Of a DNA stretch of 64,000 nucleotides, positions 52,431-60,710 are shown piece by piece. How positions within the stretch are numbered: the first letter of the stretch is position 1; each line of letters starts with the position of its first letter. Source of the DNA: Pseudomonadota bacterium (GTDB lineage Bacteria; Pseudomonadota; Gammaproteobacteria; UBA5335); NCBI GenBank assembly GCA_002862435.1, contig PKDC01000057.1, positions 95,547 through 159,546 of the forward strand, given 5' to 3'. The position numbers and the translations under genes were made by a program. The notes beneath the pieces were generated by a model, which worked only from the letters and a program-made list of their open reading frames with translations, was not told the DNA's origin and searched no databases.

Positions 52431-53804
52431 ATGAGTTATCGTCCCCTGAGCTATCAGGTCGAAATCGAAGCCCTCGCCCAATCCTATGGCCTGGACTATT
52501 TTCCGGTGCAATTCGAACAGGTGCCCCCCAGCTTCATGATGGAAGTGGCGGTCTATGGCCTGCCGGTGCGCATGCCACACTGGTCTTTCGGGGTGCGCTA
52601 CATCTATCAATTGATCCAGCACCGCATGGGCCATTCCCATATCTTCGAGGTGGTGATCCCCGGCAATCCGGGGCATGCCTATCTGGCGGACACCAACCGG
52701 GAAACCGAAAACATCCTGGTCACCGCCCATGTGCTGGGCCACGCCGACTTCAGCAAGAACAACCTGCTGTTCCGGCGCGTGCAGGAGCAGGCCGGCTATC
52801 ACATCGTCGAACAGGCCGCCAATCACGCCCAACGCATCACCGAGGCCATCGAACAGCACGGCATGGAAGCGGTCGAGCGCGTGCTGGACGCCGCGTTTGC
52901 CCTTGAACAGCACATCGACATCCACCAGGACCTGCGGCGCGCTCGCTACGCCGACCTGCCCGTTGCGCCAGTCAGCGCACCAACCGCCGACACGTTGGGC
53001 TTCCGCGACCGCTTCGCCCACCTTCCCGGCAGCGCCGCCGCACCAGCGCGCGCGCCCATCCACGCCCCGATTCCACCCAGTCCCGAAAGCGACCTGCTCT
53101 GGTTCATTGCCCACTACGCGCCGGATCTGGAGGGCTGGGAACGCGACATCCTGCTGGCGGTGCGGGAAGAATCGTTCTATTTCCAGCCCATTTTCGCCTG
53201 CCAGATCATGAACGAAGGCTGGGCTTCCTACTGGCATGCCCGGCTGTTGCGCGAGGCCCGCTTCCTGCCGTCCGAGTTGTATGTCGACGCCATCAAGACC
53301 CACTCCGATGTGGTGCGTCCCTATGCCGGCGAGGCGCAGGTCGCCCTGCAGGTCAATCCCTATCACCTGGGCTTCTGCCTGTGGGAACACATCATCGAGC
53401 ACCACGGGATGGCGGCCGCGCGGCGCATCATGGCGACCGAGGATGACTTCGGCTTCGTCCGCAATTACCTCGACGAGGAACTGGCCCGGCGCCTGGGGCT
53501 GTTCCAGTACACCACCCGCCGTCGCGGGCGGGAGGCCACGGTCAGCGATTGGGATCTGGATGCGCTGAAGGAATCCCTGCTGGCGCCCAAGTACCATTTT
53601 GGTGCGCCCCATGTGGAGGTCCGCGAGATGCGCCGGGACGGCACCCTGGTGCTGCAACAGGATCATGCCCTGGACAAGCGCGGTCTGGATGTCGAATCCG
53701 CACGCAAGGTGCTGGAATACATGCACGGCATCTGGCGCCGCCCCGTGGTGCTGTATTCCATCAACGGTCAAGGCAAGGAAGCGCGCATCGCCGTCGGCGA
53801 GTGA
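52431..53804 (+). CDS. spoVR: SpoVR/YcgB family protein
   Basis: A 457-residue SpoVR-family protein of unknown biochemical function, named for a Bacillus cortex gene but widespread in non-sporeformers, where it is linked to PrkA and YeaH. Diagnostic segments include SYGLDYFPVQFEQVP, HRMGHSHIFEVVIPGNPGHAYL, HVLGHADFSKNNLLF and QIMNEGWASYWHARLL; conserved His/Asp/Glu pattern suggests metal binding. The ATG at 52431 follows GGGAGGT; GTG at 52422 lies inside that ribosome site and is rejected. Confidence 0.93.
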   Translation: MSYRPLSYQVEIEALAQSYGLDYFPVQFEQVPPSFMMEVAVYGLPVRMPHWSFGVRYIYQLIQHRMGHSHIFEVVIPGNPGHAYLADTNRETENILVTAHVLGHADFSKNNLLFRRVQEQAGYHIVEQAANHAQRITEAIEQHGMEAVERVLDAAFALEQHIDIHQDLRRARYADLPVAPVSAPTADTLGFRDRFAHLPGSAAAPARAPIHAPIPPSPESDLLWFIAHYAPDLEGWERDILLAVREESFYFQPIFACQIMNEGWASYWHARLLREARFLPSELYVDAIKTHSDVVRPYAGEAQVALQVNPYHLGFCLWEHIIEHHGMAAARRIMATEDDFGFVRNYLDEELARRLGLFQYTTRRRGREATVSDWDLDALKESLLAPKYHFGAPHVEVREMRRDGTLVLQQDHALDKRGLDVESARKVLEYMHGIWRRPVVLYSINGQGKEARIAVGE

Positions 53805-53879
53805 GTCGTCGGCGCCATTCGTCTGCTATCCTATCGGCGCTCTACCAAGCCCTCTTTTGCTGTCTCAAGGAAGGGACCC

Positions 53880-54149
53880 ATGCTGCACTCTCGTTCATTC
53901 TGGCTGGCCCAAGGCGTGGCCATTGTCCTGTTCCACCTGCTGGCGCTGGTCTTGCTGCTCACGGGCAACGTCGACCATCCCTTGGTTGTGCTCTGGGGGA
54001 TCGTACTGGTCATCCATGCGGGAGAACTGGTCGCAGCCTTCATTGCCCTGAAGGGCCTGAATGTCCCGCCCCTGACGGTGATCGCCAAGACCCTGACCTT
54101 CGGCTTCATCTGGTGGCTGCCGCGCCGTCTCGGCGTTTACCAGAGCTAA
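53880..54149 (+). CDS. Small unknown membrane protein
   Basis: An 89-residue protein with three hydrophobic segments (about residues 8-28, 33-58 and 66-80) and a basic C-terminus (LPRRLGVYQS), so probably in the inner membrane. A strong AAGGAAGGG ribosome site lies just upstream, which supports a real gene. I do not recognise the family. TATCCT at about 53829 could be its -10 box. It ends three bases into the convergent Nudix gene. Confidence 0.65.
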   Translation: MLHSRSFWLAQGVAIVLFHLLALVLLLTGNVDHPLVVLWGIVLVIHAGELVAAFIALKGLNVPPLTVIAKTLTFGFIWWLPRRLGVYQS

Positions 54150-54694
54150 ATCCCCGGCATCGGCAAAACCCCGGCCAGCGCTGCCCGCAGCAGGGCGGCC
54201 AGGGTTTTGCTGTCCACGAGTTCCCCTGAGCGGAGCATGGCGCTCAAGGCGGCTGGATCGACCCAATTGACCTCCAGGTGTTCGTCGCTCTCGGGATGCG
54301 CCAGGCCACATGTCAGTTCCCGGGCGCTGAACAGATGAATCACTTCATCGCAAAATCCCGGACTCGGCCAGATCGGCCCCAGATCCCCCCATTCGCGCGC
54401 CGTCAGGCCCGTCTCCTCAGCCAGCTCGCGCCGCGCCGCGACCTCGGGCGCCTCGCCCGCATCGCGCTTACCTGCCGGAATCTCCCACATCCAGGCACCC
54501 ATGATCGGCCGGTACTGGCGCAACAGGCAGATCCGTCCGTCGCCATCGACCGCCACCACGGCCGCTGCACCGGGATGGCCGACCCAATCCATCAGAACCG
54601 ACGTCCCGTCCGGGAGGGAGAAGGAACGGGTTTGAAATCGCAGGAACTGGCCCACGGCCAATACTGAAGGCGGGTCCGTCATTCTGTCGCGCAT
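54146..54694 (-). CDS. Nudix hydrolase, ADP-ribose pyrophosphatase type
   Basis: A 182-residue Nudix enzyme. The box GKRDAGEAPEVAARRELAEETGL matches Gx5Ex7REUxEExGU fully. The upstream beta-strand VVAVDGDGRICLLRQYRP and W-W-E-I-P-A-G-type approach (MWEIPAG) resemble NudF/YqiE ADP-ribose pyrophosphatases. It removes ADP-ribose or related sugar nucleotides. GGAG six bases above the ATG at 54694 decides the start; an ATG at 54706 lacks one. Its 3' end overlaps the small membrane gene tail to tail. Confidence 0.88.
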   Translation of the reverse strand: MRDRMTDPPSVLAVGQFLRFQTRSFSLPDGTSVLMDWVGHPGAAAVVAVDGDGRICLLRQYRPIMGAWMWEIPAGKRDAGEAPEVAARRELAEETGLTAREWGDLGPIWPSPGFCDEVIHLFSARELTCGLAHPESDEHLEVNWVDPAALSAMLRSGELVDSKTLAALLRAALAGVLPMPGI

Positions 54695-54719
54695 CGGGAA
54701 CTCCATCCGAACAATCGAA

Positions 54720-54758
54720 AATTGGTTGGCTTAATCTTTCATTACCAATTCATTACCA
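54720..54758. promoter_or_regulatory. AT-rich repeat cluster in a divergent promoter
   Basis: AATTGGT (54720-54726) and ACCAATT (54744-54750) are perfect inverted arms 17 bp apart, and ATTACCA occurs twice, 11 bp apart (54741-54747, 54752-54758). This AT-rich block lies between the divergent Nudix and hotdog genes and probably holds their promoters plus one or more operators. Confidence 0.4.
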
Positions 54759-54795
54759 TAAGCCGATTATCCTTATCCTCACACAGGCGCCCTGC

Positions 54796-55695
54796 ATGCT
54801 CACCGTGGAAACCCTCAAGGCCCGCTACACCAATGACCGATGGGGCGCGCGACTCGGCGTCGAACCGCTTGCCTGGCGGGAATCTCCCCGCGCGCTTGAG
54901 GTGAGTCTCCCCTACCGGGTTGGCAACATGAACATGTCAGGTCGCACCCATGGCGGCATGTTGGCCAGCTTCCTTCATGATGCCGCCAAGCTGTTGGTCT
55001 GGGGGCAATCGGAGCAGGACACCGACCCGCTGCCGCAGACGCTGGATTTCCAGATTTCCTACTTGACCGGTGGCGGTCGGGAGGCATTGACCGCCGTTGC
55101 CGAGTTGTCGCGCCGCACCCGCGAGTTCAGTTTTGTCGCGGTTGAAGGCCGCAATGAAGCCGGCACAGCCATCGCCCGCGCTCACGTGGTGTTCCGCAAT
55201 GCCCCCTCCGGCGCGGCCGTCAGCCATCCCAACCAGCCGGAAGGCGCGCTACCCGCCCTGCCCCAACCCTCGGATGCCGCCACCAGCCGTTTCGCGCCGA
55301 TGGTCAAGCTCTTCAACCAGGCCATGGGGCGTGCCCATCCAGGGTGCATCACCGAATGGATGGGGGACGGCCTGTGCCTGATGCGCCAGGAAATCATCCC
55401 GGAACAGGACGATTGGGCTGGACAGGTCGCGCCGGGTCAAATCCTGACCCTGCTCGATAACACAGGCGGCGGCGCCGGTTGCTCCCTCGCCACCGATCTC
55501 GGCATGGCGGTGACCCTCAGCATCCAGACCGCTTTCTGCGAGCCGGCAGCCGGTGAAGCCTTGGTGGCGCATGCCCAGAGCCTGCGCCGCGAAGACGGCC
55601 TGACCCATAACCTGGTGCAAATCTTCGGCGCGGACAGCCTGCGGCTCAAAGCCTTCGGCACCATGACTCACCTGGTCCGCCCCGGAAAGCGCTGA
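54796..55695 (+). CDS. Double-hotdog acyl-CoA thioesterase-like protein
   Basis: A 299-residue protein made of two PaaI-like hotdog domains. The first has NMNMSGRTHGGMLASFLHDAAKL, the typical helix with catalytic-type Asp or Glu nearby; the second has GQILTLLDNTGGGAGCSLATDLG followed by VTLSIQTAFCEPAAGEALVAHA. Fused double hotdogs hydrolyse acyl-CoA or acyl-ACP, but the substrate is not readable here. It stands 14 bp before the LrgA-like gene and may be co-transcribed with it. Confidence 0.78.
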   Translation: MLTVETLKARYTNDRWGARLGVEPLAWRESPRALEVSLPYRVGNMNMSGRTHGGMLASFLHDAAKLLVWGQSEQDTDPLPQTLDFQISYLTGGGREALTAVAELSRRTREFSFVAVEGRNEAGTAIARAHVVFRNAPSGAAVSHPNQPEGALPALPQPSDAATSRFAPMVKLFNQAMGRAHPGCITEWMGDGLCLMRQEIIPEQDDWAGQVAPGQILTLLDNTGGGAGCSLATDLGMAVTLSIQTAFCEPAAGEALVAHAQSLRREDGLTHNLVQIFGADSLRLKAFGTMTHLVRPGKR

Positions 55696-55709
55696 CTGGA
55701 CACGACACC

Positions 55710-56060
55710 ATGGAAGGCCTCCACGCCCTGCTGACCTTGCTGGGATTCACCCTGGCCGGTGAGGTCCTGGCCCATGTCGCCGGACTGCCCGTGCCCGGCC
55801 CGGTACTCGGGATGGCCCTGTTATTGGCCGCACTGGTGATCCGGCGCGGTGTTTCCGCCGAGCTGGAGCGGGTGAGCGCCCTCATCCAGCGCCACCTCTC
55901 CCTGTTGTTCATCCCCGCCGGGGTGGGCCTCATGACCCATGCGGCAGCCCTGCGCGCCGAAGGCGGGCCGCTGTTGCTCGCCTTGGCGGCCAGCACGCTC
56001 CTCACCTTAAGCGTCACGGCCTGGACGCTGGCGTGGATGCTGCGGAACAAGCAGCGTTGA
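55710..56060 (+). CDS. CidA/LrgA family membrane protein
   Basis: A 116-residue holin-like protein with four hydrophobic segments. The family pattern GEVLAHVAGLPVPGPVLGMALLLAAL and LLFIPAGVGLMTHAAAL are clear. CidA/LrgA proteins work with an LrgB/CidB partner, affecting murein hydrolase export, cell lysis or pyruvate uptake in different bacteria. Its stop overlaps the start of lrgB (TTGA). Confidence 0.88.
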   Translation: MEGLHALLTLLGFTLAGEVLAHVAGLPVPGPVLGMALLLAALVIRRGVSAELERVSALIQRHLSLLFIPAGVGLMTHAAALRAEGGPLLLALAASTLLTLSVTAWTLAWMLRNKQR

Positions 56061-56779
56061 ACGCCTTGTGGGCCTGGCTCTGGGCCGACCAAGCCACGGC
56101 CATCCCCAGTGCGCTGCTGCTGACGCTGGGCAGCTATGCCCTGGCGCTGCGGCTCTACCACCTCACCGGGCGCCCCGCATTGCTGCACCCGGCCATCAGT
56201 GCCATGGCTGTCATCATGACGGTACTGATCGTGGGGCATGTGGACTACGCCCGCTATTTCGACGGCGCGGCCTTCATCCATTTCCTGCTGGGGCCAGCCA
56301 CCGTGTCACTCGCGGTTCCGCTGTACCGCAACCTCGGCCACATCCGGCGCATGGGGTGGGCGTTGCCGGCGGCGCTCATCCTGGGCGCAAGCCTCGCGGT
56401 CGCCAGCGCATGGACGCTTGGCACCTGGCTTGGTCTCTCCCCGGTCAGCTTGCACTCGCTGCTGCCCAAGTCGGTGACCACGCCCATCGCCATGGGTGTC
56501 GCAGCAAGCCTTGGGGGCTCGCCGTCCCTCGCCGCCGGCCTGGTCCTGGTGACCGGGGTACTGGGATGCCTGTTCGCGCCCCTCACCTACCGGCTGATGA
56601 AGATCCGCGACCCCGCCGTACAGGGCTTTGCGCTGGGCGTCGCCGCCCACGGATTCGGCACCGCCAAGGCCTTCGAGATCAGCCCCCTGGCCGGGGCGTT
56701 TGCCTCGCTGGGGCTTGGCCTGACTGGTCTGCTGACGGCCATGGCCCTGCCCTGGCTGGCGCGCTGGATCGGGCTTTGA
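56057..56779 (+). CDS. lrgB: LrgB/CidB family membrane protein
   Basis: A 240-residue protein with about seven hydrophobic segments. The diagnostic LLPKSVTTPIAMGVAASLGG, AVQGFALGVAAHGFGTAKAFE and LLGPATVSLAVPLYRN are present. I favour TTG at 56057, which overlaps the LrgA stop as TTGA and aligns with family N-termini (NALWAWLW); GTG at 56033 would add eight residues. Together with the LrgA partner it forms a membrane complex. Confidence 0.88.
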   Translation: MNALWAWLWADQATAIPSALLLTLGSYALALRLYHLTGRPALLHPAISAMAVIMTVLIVGHVDYARYFDGAAFIHFLLGPATVSLAVPLYRNLGHIRRMGWALPAALILGASLAVASAWTLGTWLGLSPVSLHSLLPKSVTTPIAMGVAASLGGSPSLAAGLVLVTGVLGCLFAPLTYRLMKIRDPAVQGFALGVAAHGFGTAKAFEISPLAGAFASLGLGLTGLLTAMALPWLARWIGL

Positions 56780-56820
56780 CCTGCGACTCACCTGCGAAAC
56801 AGGGAAATCAACAGACGATG

Positions 56821-56848
56821 TTGAAACCGGCCCCGGGGCGACTATCCT
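56821..56848 (+). promoter_or_regulatory. Sigma-70-like promoter before the alpha/beta hydrolase
   Basis: TTGAAA (56821-56826), a 16-bp spacer and TATCCT (56843-56848) give a fair sigma-70 match. Transcription would start near 56855, which places the GTG at 56854 at or before +1 and supports the ATG at 56932 as the translation start of the next gene. Confidence 0.45.
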
Positions 56849-56931
56849 GAACCGTGAGCGCAACGCTTTGGCGGCTGAGCTTAATTCAAGCCGCTCCTTT
56901 TTTTGAACATCAAGCCCAGTGGGTCCCCTGC

Positions 56932-57801
56932 ATGCACCAAAACCCTCTGATCACCCCCGAAGCATCAGCACCATTTGCCCACCATCTGCGCGAAACCGAA
57001 GCGCTCCACAGCGAGCACGCCACCCACTGGCAGGGCTACCAACCGCGCGGCATGTATTTCGTCAAGACCACGCTCAGGGAAAACCCGGTAGCGGACCAGG
57101 GTCGGCCGGTACTCCTCACGCCCGGCGGCTTCGACCCCTTGCGCGGTGCCTACAGTGACGCCCTGATCCACGACATGCTGGCCACACCGGGGATCGGCTC
57201 GGTGTGGGAGGCGCACTATCGATATCAGGGCCAGTGCGGCTACGGCTACCCGCCGCTGCTGATCGATGACATTGCCCACATCTGCGCCCATTCTCACACC
57301 CCCCCGTTGCTGGTGGGCATGAGCGGCGGCTCGCTGCTGTTGGCCGGGGGATTGCTGCTGGCGGCGCAGCATCAGGCCAAGCCTTCCGTACAGGCCGCAT
57401 TGATCCTGGGGATGTTTCTGCCGGGATTTGAAAATCTCTTTGTCCGTCTGTTGCTGCCCTATTACCGCCGCCCCAGCATGCAGGAGAAAATCGTCCGCCA
57501 TTGCGGTCATCCCTACCTGCCGCAGACGGATGTCGCCACGCGGGCTTGGTGGGATACACATCCGGAATTTCGACGTCTGGTGGAACAGCCGCAGATGAAA
57601 TCCTGGGGCCGGTTTCCCTTGCCGGTCGAGCTGCTGTTCTTCCGCATCGACACCCTGTCGCGCCGCGGAATCAAGCGCATGCGGCAGCTCTTCGACTGCA
57701 ACTTGCATTCCAAGCTCATTCCCGGCCACCACCGCAGCCTGCGCAAGGGCGTCCCCGAGGCCGATGCGGCAATCATCGATTTCTGCCGACGCCATGCCTA
57801 G
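56932..57801 (+). CDS. Alpha/beta-hydrolase-fold protein
   Basis: A 289-residue predicted hydrolase. VLLTPGGFDPLRGAYSD is the oxyanion region; PPLLVGMSGGSLLLAGGLLLAAQ carries the G-x-S-x-G nucleophile elbow; the C-terminal LIPGHHRSLRKGVPEAD may hold the catalytic His. An upstream GTG at 56854 would add 26 residues but seems to lie at the promoter. No signal peptide is seen. I do not recognise a specific substrate family. Confidence 0.7.
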   Translation: MHQNPLITPEASAPFAHHLRETEALHSEHATHWQGYQPRGMYFVKTTLRENPVADQGRPVLLTPGGFDPLRGAYSDALIHDMLATPGIGSVWEAHYRYQGQCGYGYPPLLIDDIAHICAHSHTPPLLVGMSGGSLLLAGGLLLAAQHQAKPSVQAALILGMFLPGFENLFVRLLLPYYRRPSMQEKIVRHCGHPYLPQTDVATRAWWDTHPEFRRLVEQPQMKSWGRFPLPVELLFFRIDTLSRRGIKRMRQLFDCNLHSKLIPGHHRSLRKGVPEADAAIIDFCRRHA

Positions 57802-58027
57802 CGCGACCCGCGCCGATCAATCCGCTCCACCGGATCCTGGGTGTCCTGACGACTGAGCAGGCGGTCGGCACGGTTTTTTGCGCAGATTCGAGTATTACGC
57901 TTTGCCAGTGGCGCACGGCCTCGGGGCAGGCGGGCTGGCAATGGTCATGAGGGTGGCGCTACTATCGGGTTCAGCCCGCCTTGCCGGGTGCACGCGATCC
58001 AGTTCCCCCGCCAGCCCAGGAGACGCC

Positions 58028-60682
58028 ATGGCCAAGCCCGCCGATGTGGATGCCCAGGAAACTCGGGAATGGCTGGACGCACTCAACGCGGTGATCGAAC
58101 GGGAAGGTCCGGAACGCGCCCATTTCCTGCTTGAAACGCTGATCGAGCAGGCCCGCCGATCTGGCGCGCACATTCCCTTCAATCCCAACACCGCCTACCT
58201 CAACACCATCTCCCCCGCTGAGGAGGAACGCAGTCCCGGCGACGCCGACATGGAATGGCGCATCCGTTCCCTGGTGCGCTGGAACGCCCTGGCGATGGTG
58301 ATCAAGGCCAACAAGGTGAATGCCGGCATCGGCGGTCACATCGCCAGCTTCGCCTCCGCCGCCACGCTCTATGACGTCGGCTTCAACCACTTTTTCCATG
58401 CCCCGAGCGAGGGACACGGCGGCGATCTGCTCTACATGCAAGGCCACTGCACCCCCGGGGTCTATGCCCGCGCCTATCTGGAACATCGCATCCACAAGGA
58501 AGAGATGCACCGCTTCCGCCAGGAGGCGCTGGCGCCCGGTCTGTCGTCCTATCCGCATCCGCGCCTGATGCCGGACTTCTGGCAATTCCCCACTGTCTCC
58601 ATGGGACTGGGGCCCATCATGGGGATCTATCAGGCACGCTTCATGAAGTATCTCCAGAACCGCGGCCTGGCCGAGACCAGCAACCGCAAGGTATGGGTGT
58701 TCTGCGGCGACGGCGAGATGGACGAGCCGGAATCCATGGGCGCCATCGGCCTCGCCGGACGCGACAAACTCGACAACCTGATCTTCGTGGTCAACTGCAA
58801 CCTGCAACGCCTGGACGGCCCGGTGCGTGGCAACGGCAAGATCATCCAGGAACTGGAAGGCGATTTCCGGGGCGCCGGCTGGAATGTCATCAAGGTCATC
58901 TGGGGCTCTTACTGGGACCCGCTGCTGGCCGCCGACAGCAAGGGCCTGCTGCGCCAACGCATGGAAGAGGCGGTCGACGGCGAGTACCAGAACTACAAGG
59001 CCAAGGGTGGCGCCTACACCCGCGAGCATTTCTTCGGCAAATACCCCGAACTCAAGGCGCTGGTCTCACGCATGACCGACCAGGACATCTGGCGTCTCAA
59101 TCGCGGCGGCCACGATCCGCACAAGGTCTACGCCGCCTATGCCGCCGCCATGAAGCACACCGGCCAGCCAACGGTGATCCTGGCCAAGACCGTCAAGGGC
59201 TATGGCATGGGCGAGGCCGGTGAAGGCCAGAACATCACCCATCAGCAGAAAAAGTTGGGCGAGGAGGCGCTCAAGGCTTTCCGCGACCGGTTCAACATCC
59301 CCATTTCCGATGCCGAGATCGGCGACGCCCCGTTCTACCGCCCGCCACCGGACAGCCCGGAGGCCACCTACCTGCAGGAGCGGCGCCGCAGCCTCGGCGG
59401 TTATCTCCCCGCCCGGCGGCGCTCGGCCGACACCCTCCCCATGCCGCCGCTGGCGCTGTTCGACGCCATGCTGAAAGGCACCGATGGCCGCGAGATGTCC
59501 ACCACCACGGCCTTCGTGCGCATGTTGACCGTCCTTATCCGTGACAAGGCCATCGGCCCGCGCATCGTCCCCATCGTGCCGGATGAGGCGCGCACCTTCG
59601 GCATGGAAGGCCTGTTCCGCCAGATCGGCATCTACTCCCCAGTCGGCCAGCTCTACGCGCCCCAGGATGCCGATCAGCTCGCCTACTATCGCGAGGACAT
59701 CAAGGGCCAGATCCTGGAGGAAGGCATCACCGAAGCCGGTGCCTTCTCCTCCTGGCTGGCCGCCGCCACGGCCTACAGCAACCATGCCGTGAGCATGATT
59801 CCATTCTTCATCTTCTATTCCATGTTCGGCTTCCAGCGCATCGGCGACCTCATCTGGGCCGCCGGCGACAGCCGCGCGCGGGGTTTCCTGTTGGGCGGCA
59901 CCGCCGGACGTACCACGCTGGCCGGCGAGGGTCTGCAGCATCAGGACGGCCACAGCCATATCCTCGCCCTGACCCATCCCAACTGCGTTGCCTATGACCC
60001 CTGTTATGCCTATGAGGTGGCGGCGATCCTGCACGAGGGCATGCGGCGCATGTACGTGGATCACGAGGATGTTTTCTATTACATCACCGTGATGAATGAG
60101 AACTATGCCCATCCCCCACTGCCGGAAGGTGCCGAGGAAGGCATCATCAAGGGCCTGTACCGCCTGCGTGCCAGCCAGCATGACGGCCCGCGCGTCCAAT
60201 TGCTGGGCTCGGGCACCATCCTGCGCGAGGTGGAACGCGCCGCCGCCCTCCTGGAGGAACGCTACGGCGTGGCGGCCGACGTCTGGAGCGCCACCAGCTT
60301 CACCGAACTGGCCCGGGACGGCATGGCGGTGGCGCGCTGGAATCTGCTCCACCCCGCCGAGCCACCGCGCGCCAGCTACGTGGATGCCTGTCTACACGAC
60401 ACCCAAGGACCGGTGATCGCCGCCACCGACTACATGCGCGCCTACGCCGAGCAGATCCGCCCCTATGTCTCGCGCCGCTATCGCGTGCTGGGGACCGACG
60501 GTTATGGCCGCTCCGATACCCGCGAGGCCCTGCGCGAGTTTTTCGAAGTCAACGCCGAATACATCGTCCTTGCCGCCCTCAAGTCGCTGGCCGAGGAAGG
60601 CGCTCTGCCCGTCGAACACGTTACCCAAGCCGTGGCCGAACTGGGTATCGACCCGGAAAAACCCGCCCCCTGGACGGTCTAG
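58028..60682 (+). CDS. aceE: Pyruvate dehydrogenase E1 component
   Basis: An 884-residue homodimeric E1, which decarboxylates pyruvate with thiamine diphosphate and acylates the E2 lipoyl group. The N-terminus (NTAYLNTISPAEEERSPGD) and E-H-G-loop GFNHFFHAPSEGHGGDLLY are typical. The cofactor motif begins CGDGEMDEPESMGAIGLAGR and ends FVVNCN. The transketolase C-domain (PFFIFYSMFGFQRIGDLIWA, GGTAGRTTLAGEGLQHQDGHS) is intact. The ATG at 58028 follows CAGGAG. Upstream, 57802-58027 shows a weak TACTAT -10 near 57960 but no PdhR-like box that I can see. Confidence 0.95.
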   Translation: MAKPADVDAQETREWLDALNAVIEREGPERAHFLLETLIEQARRSGAHIPFNPNTAYLNTISPAEEERSPGDADMEWRIRSLVRWNALAMVIKANKVNAGIGGHIASFASAATLYDVGFNHFFHAPSEGHGGDLLYMQGHCTPGVYARAYLEHRIHKEEMHRFRQEALAPGLSSYPHPRLMPDFWQFPTVSMGLGPIMGIYQARFMKYLQNRGLAETSNRKVWVFCGDGEMDEPESMGAIGLAGRDKLDNLIFVVNCNLQRLDGPVRGNGKIIQELEGDFRGAGWNVIKVIWGSYWDPLLAADSKGLLRQRMEEAVDGEYQNYKAKGGAYTREHFFGKYPELKALVSRMTDQDIWRLNRGGHDPHKVYAAYAAAMKHTGQPTVILAKTVKGYGMGEAGEGQNITHQQKKLGEEALKAFRDRFNIPISDAEIGDAPFYRPPPDSPEATYLQERRRSLGGYLPARRRSADTLPMPPLALFDAMLKGTDGREMSTTTAFVRMLTVLIRDKAIGPRIVPIVPDEARTFGMEGLFRQIGIYSPVGQLYAPQDADQLAYYREDIKGQILEEGITEAGAFSSWLAAATAYSNHAVSMIPFFIFYSMFGFQRIGDLIWAAGDSRARGFLLGGTAGRTTLAGEGLQHQDGHSHILALTHPNCVAYDPCYAYEVAAILHEGMRRMYVDHEDVFYYITVMNENYAHPPLPEGAEEGIIKGLYRLRASQHDGPRVQLLGSGTILREVERAAALLEERYGVAADVWSATSFTELARDGMAVARWNLLHPAEPPRASYVDACLHDTQGPVIAATDYMRAYAEQIRPYVSRRYRVLGTDGYGRSDTREALREFFEVNAEYIVLAALKSLAEEGALPVEHVTQAVAELGIDPEKPAPWTV

Positions 60683-60710
60683 CGCCCCCGCCATCCCAAG
60701 GAGAACGCCC

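Noticed and set aside
56854..56931. GTG at 56854 as start of the alpha/beta hydrolase
   Set aside because: It sits at the predicted transcription start of a TTGAAA-N16-TATCCT promoter and lacks a ribosome site; the ATG at 56932 is preferred.
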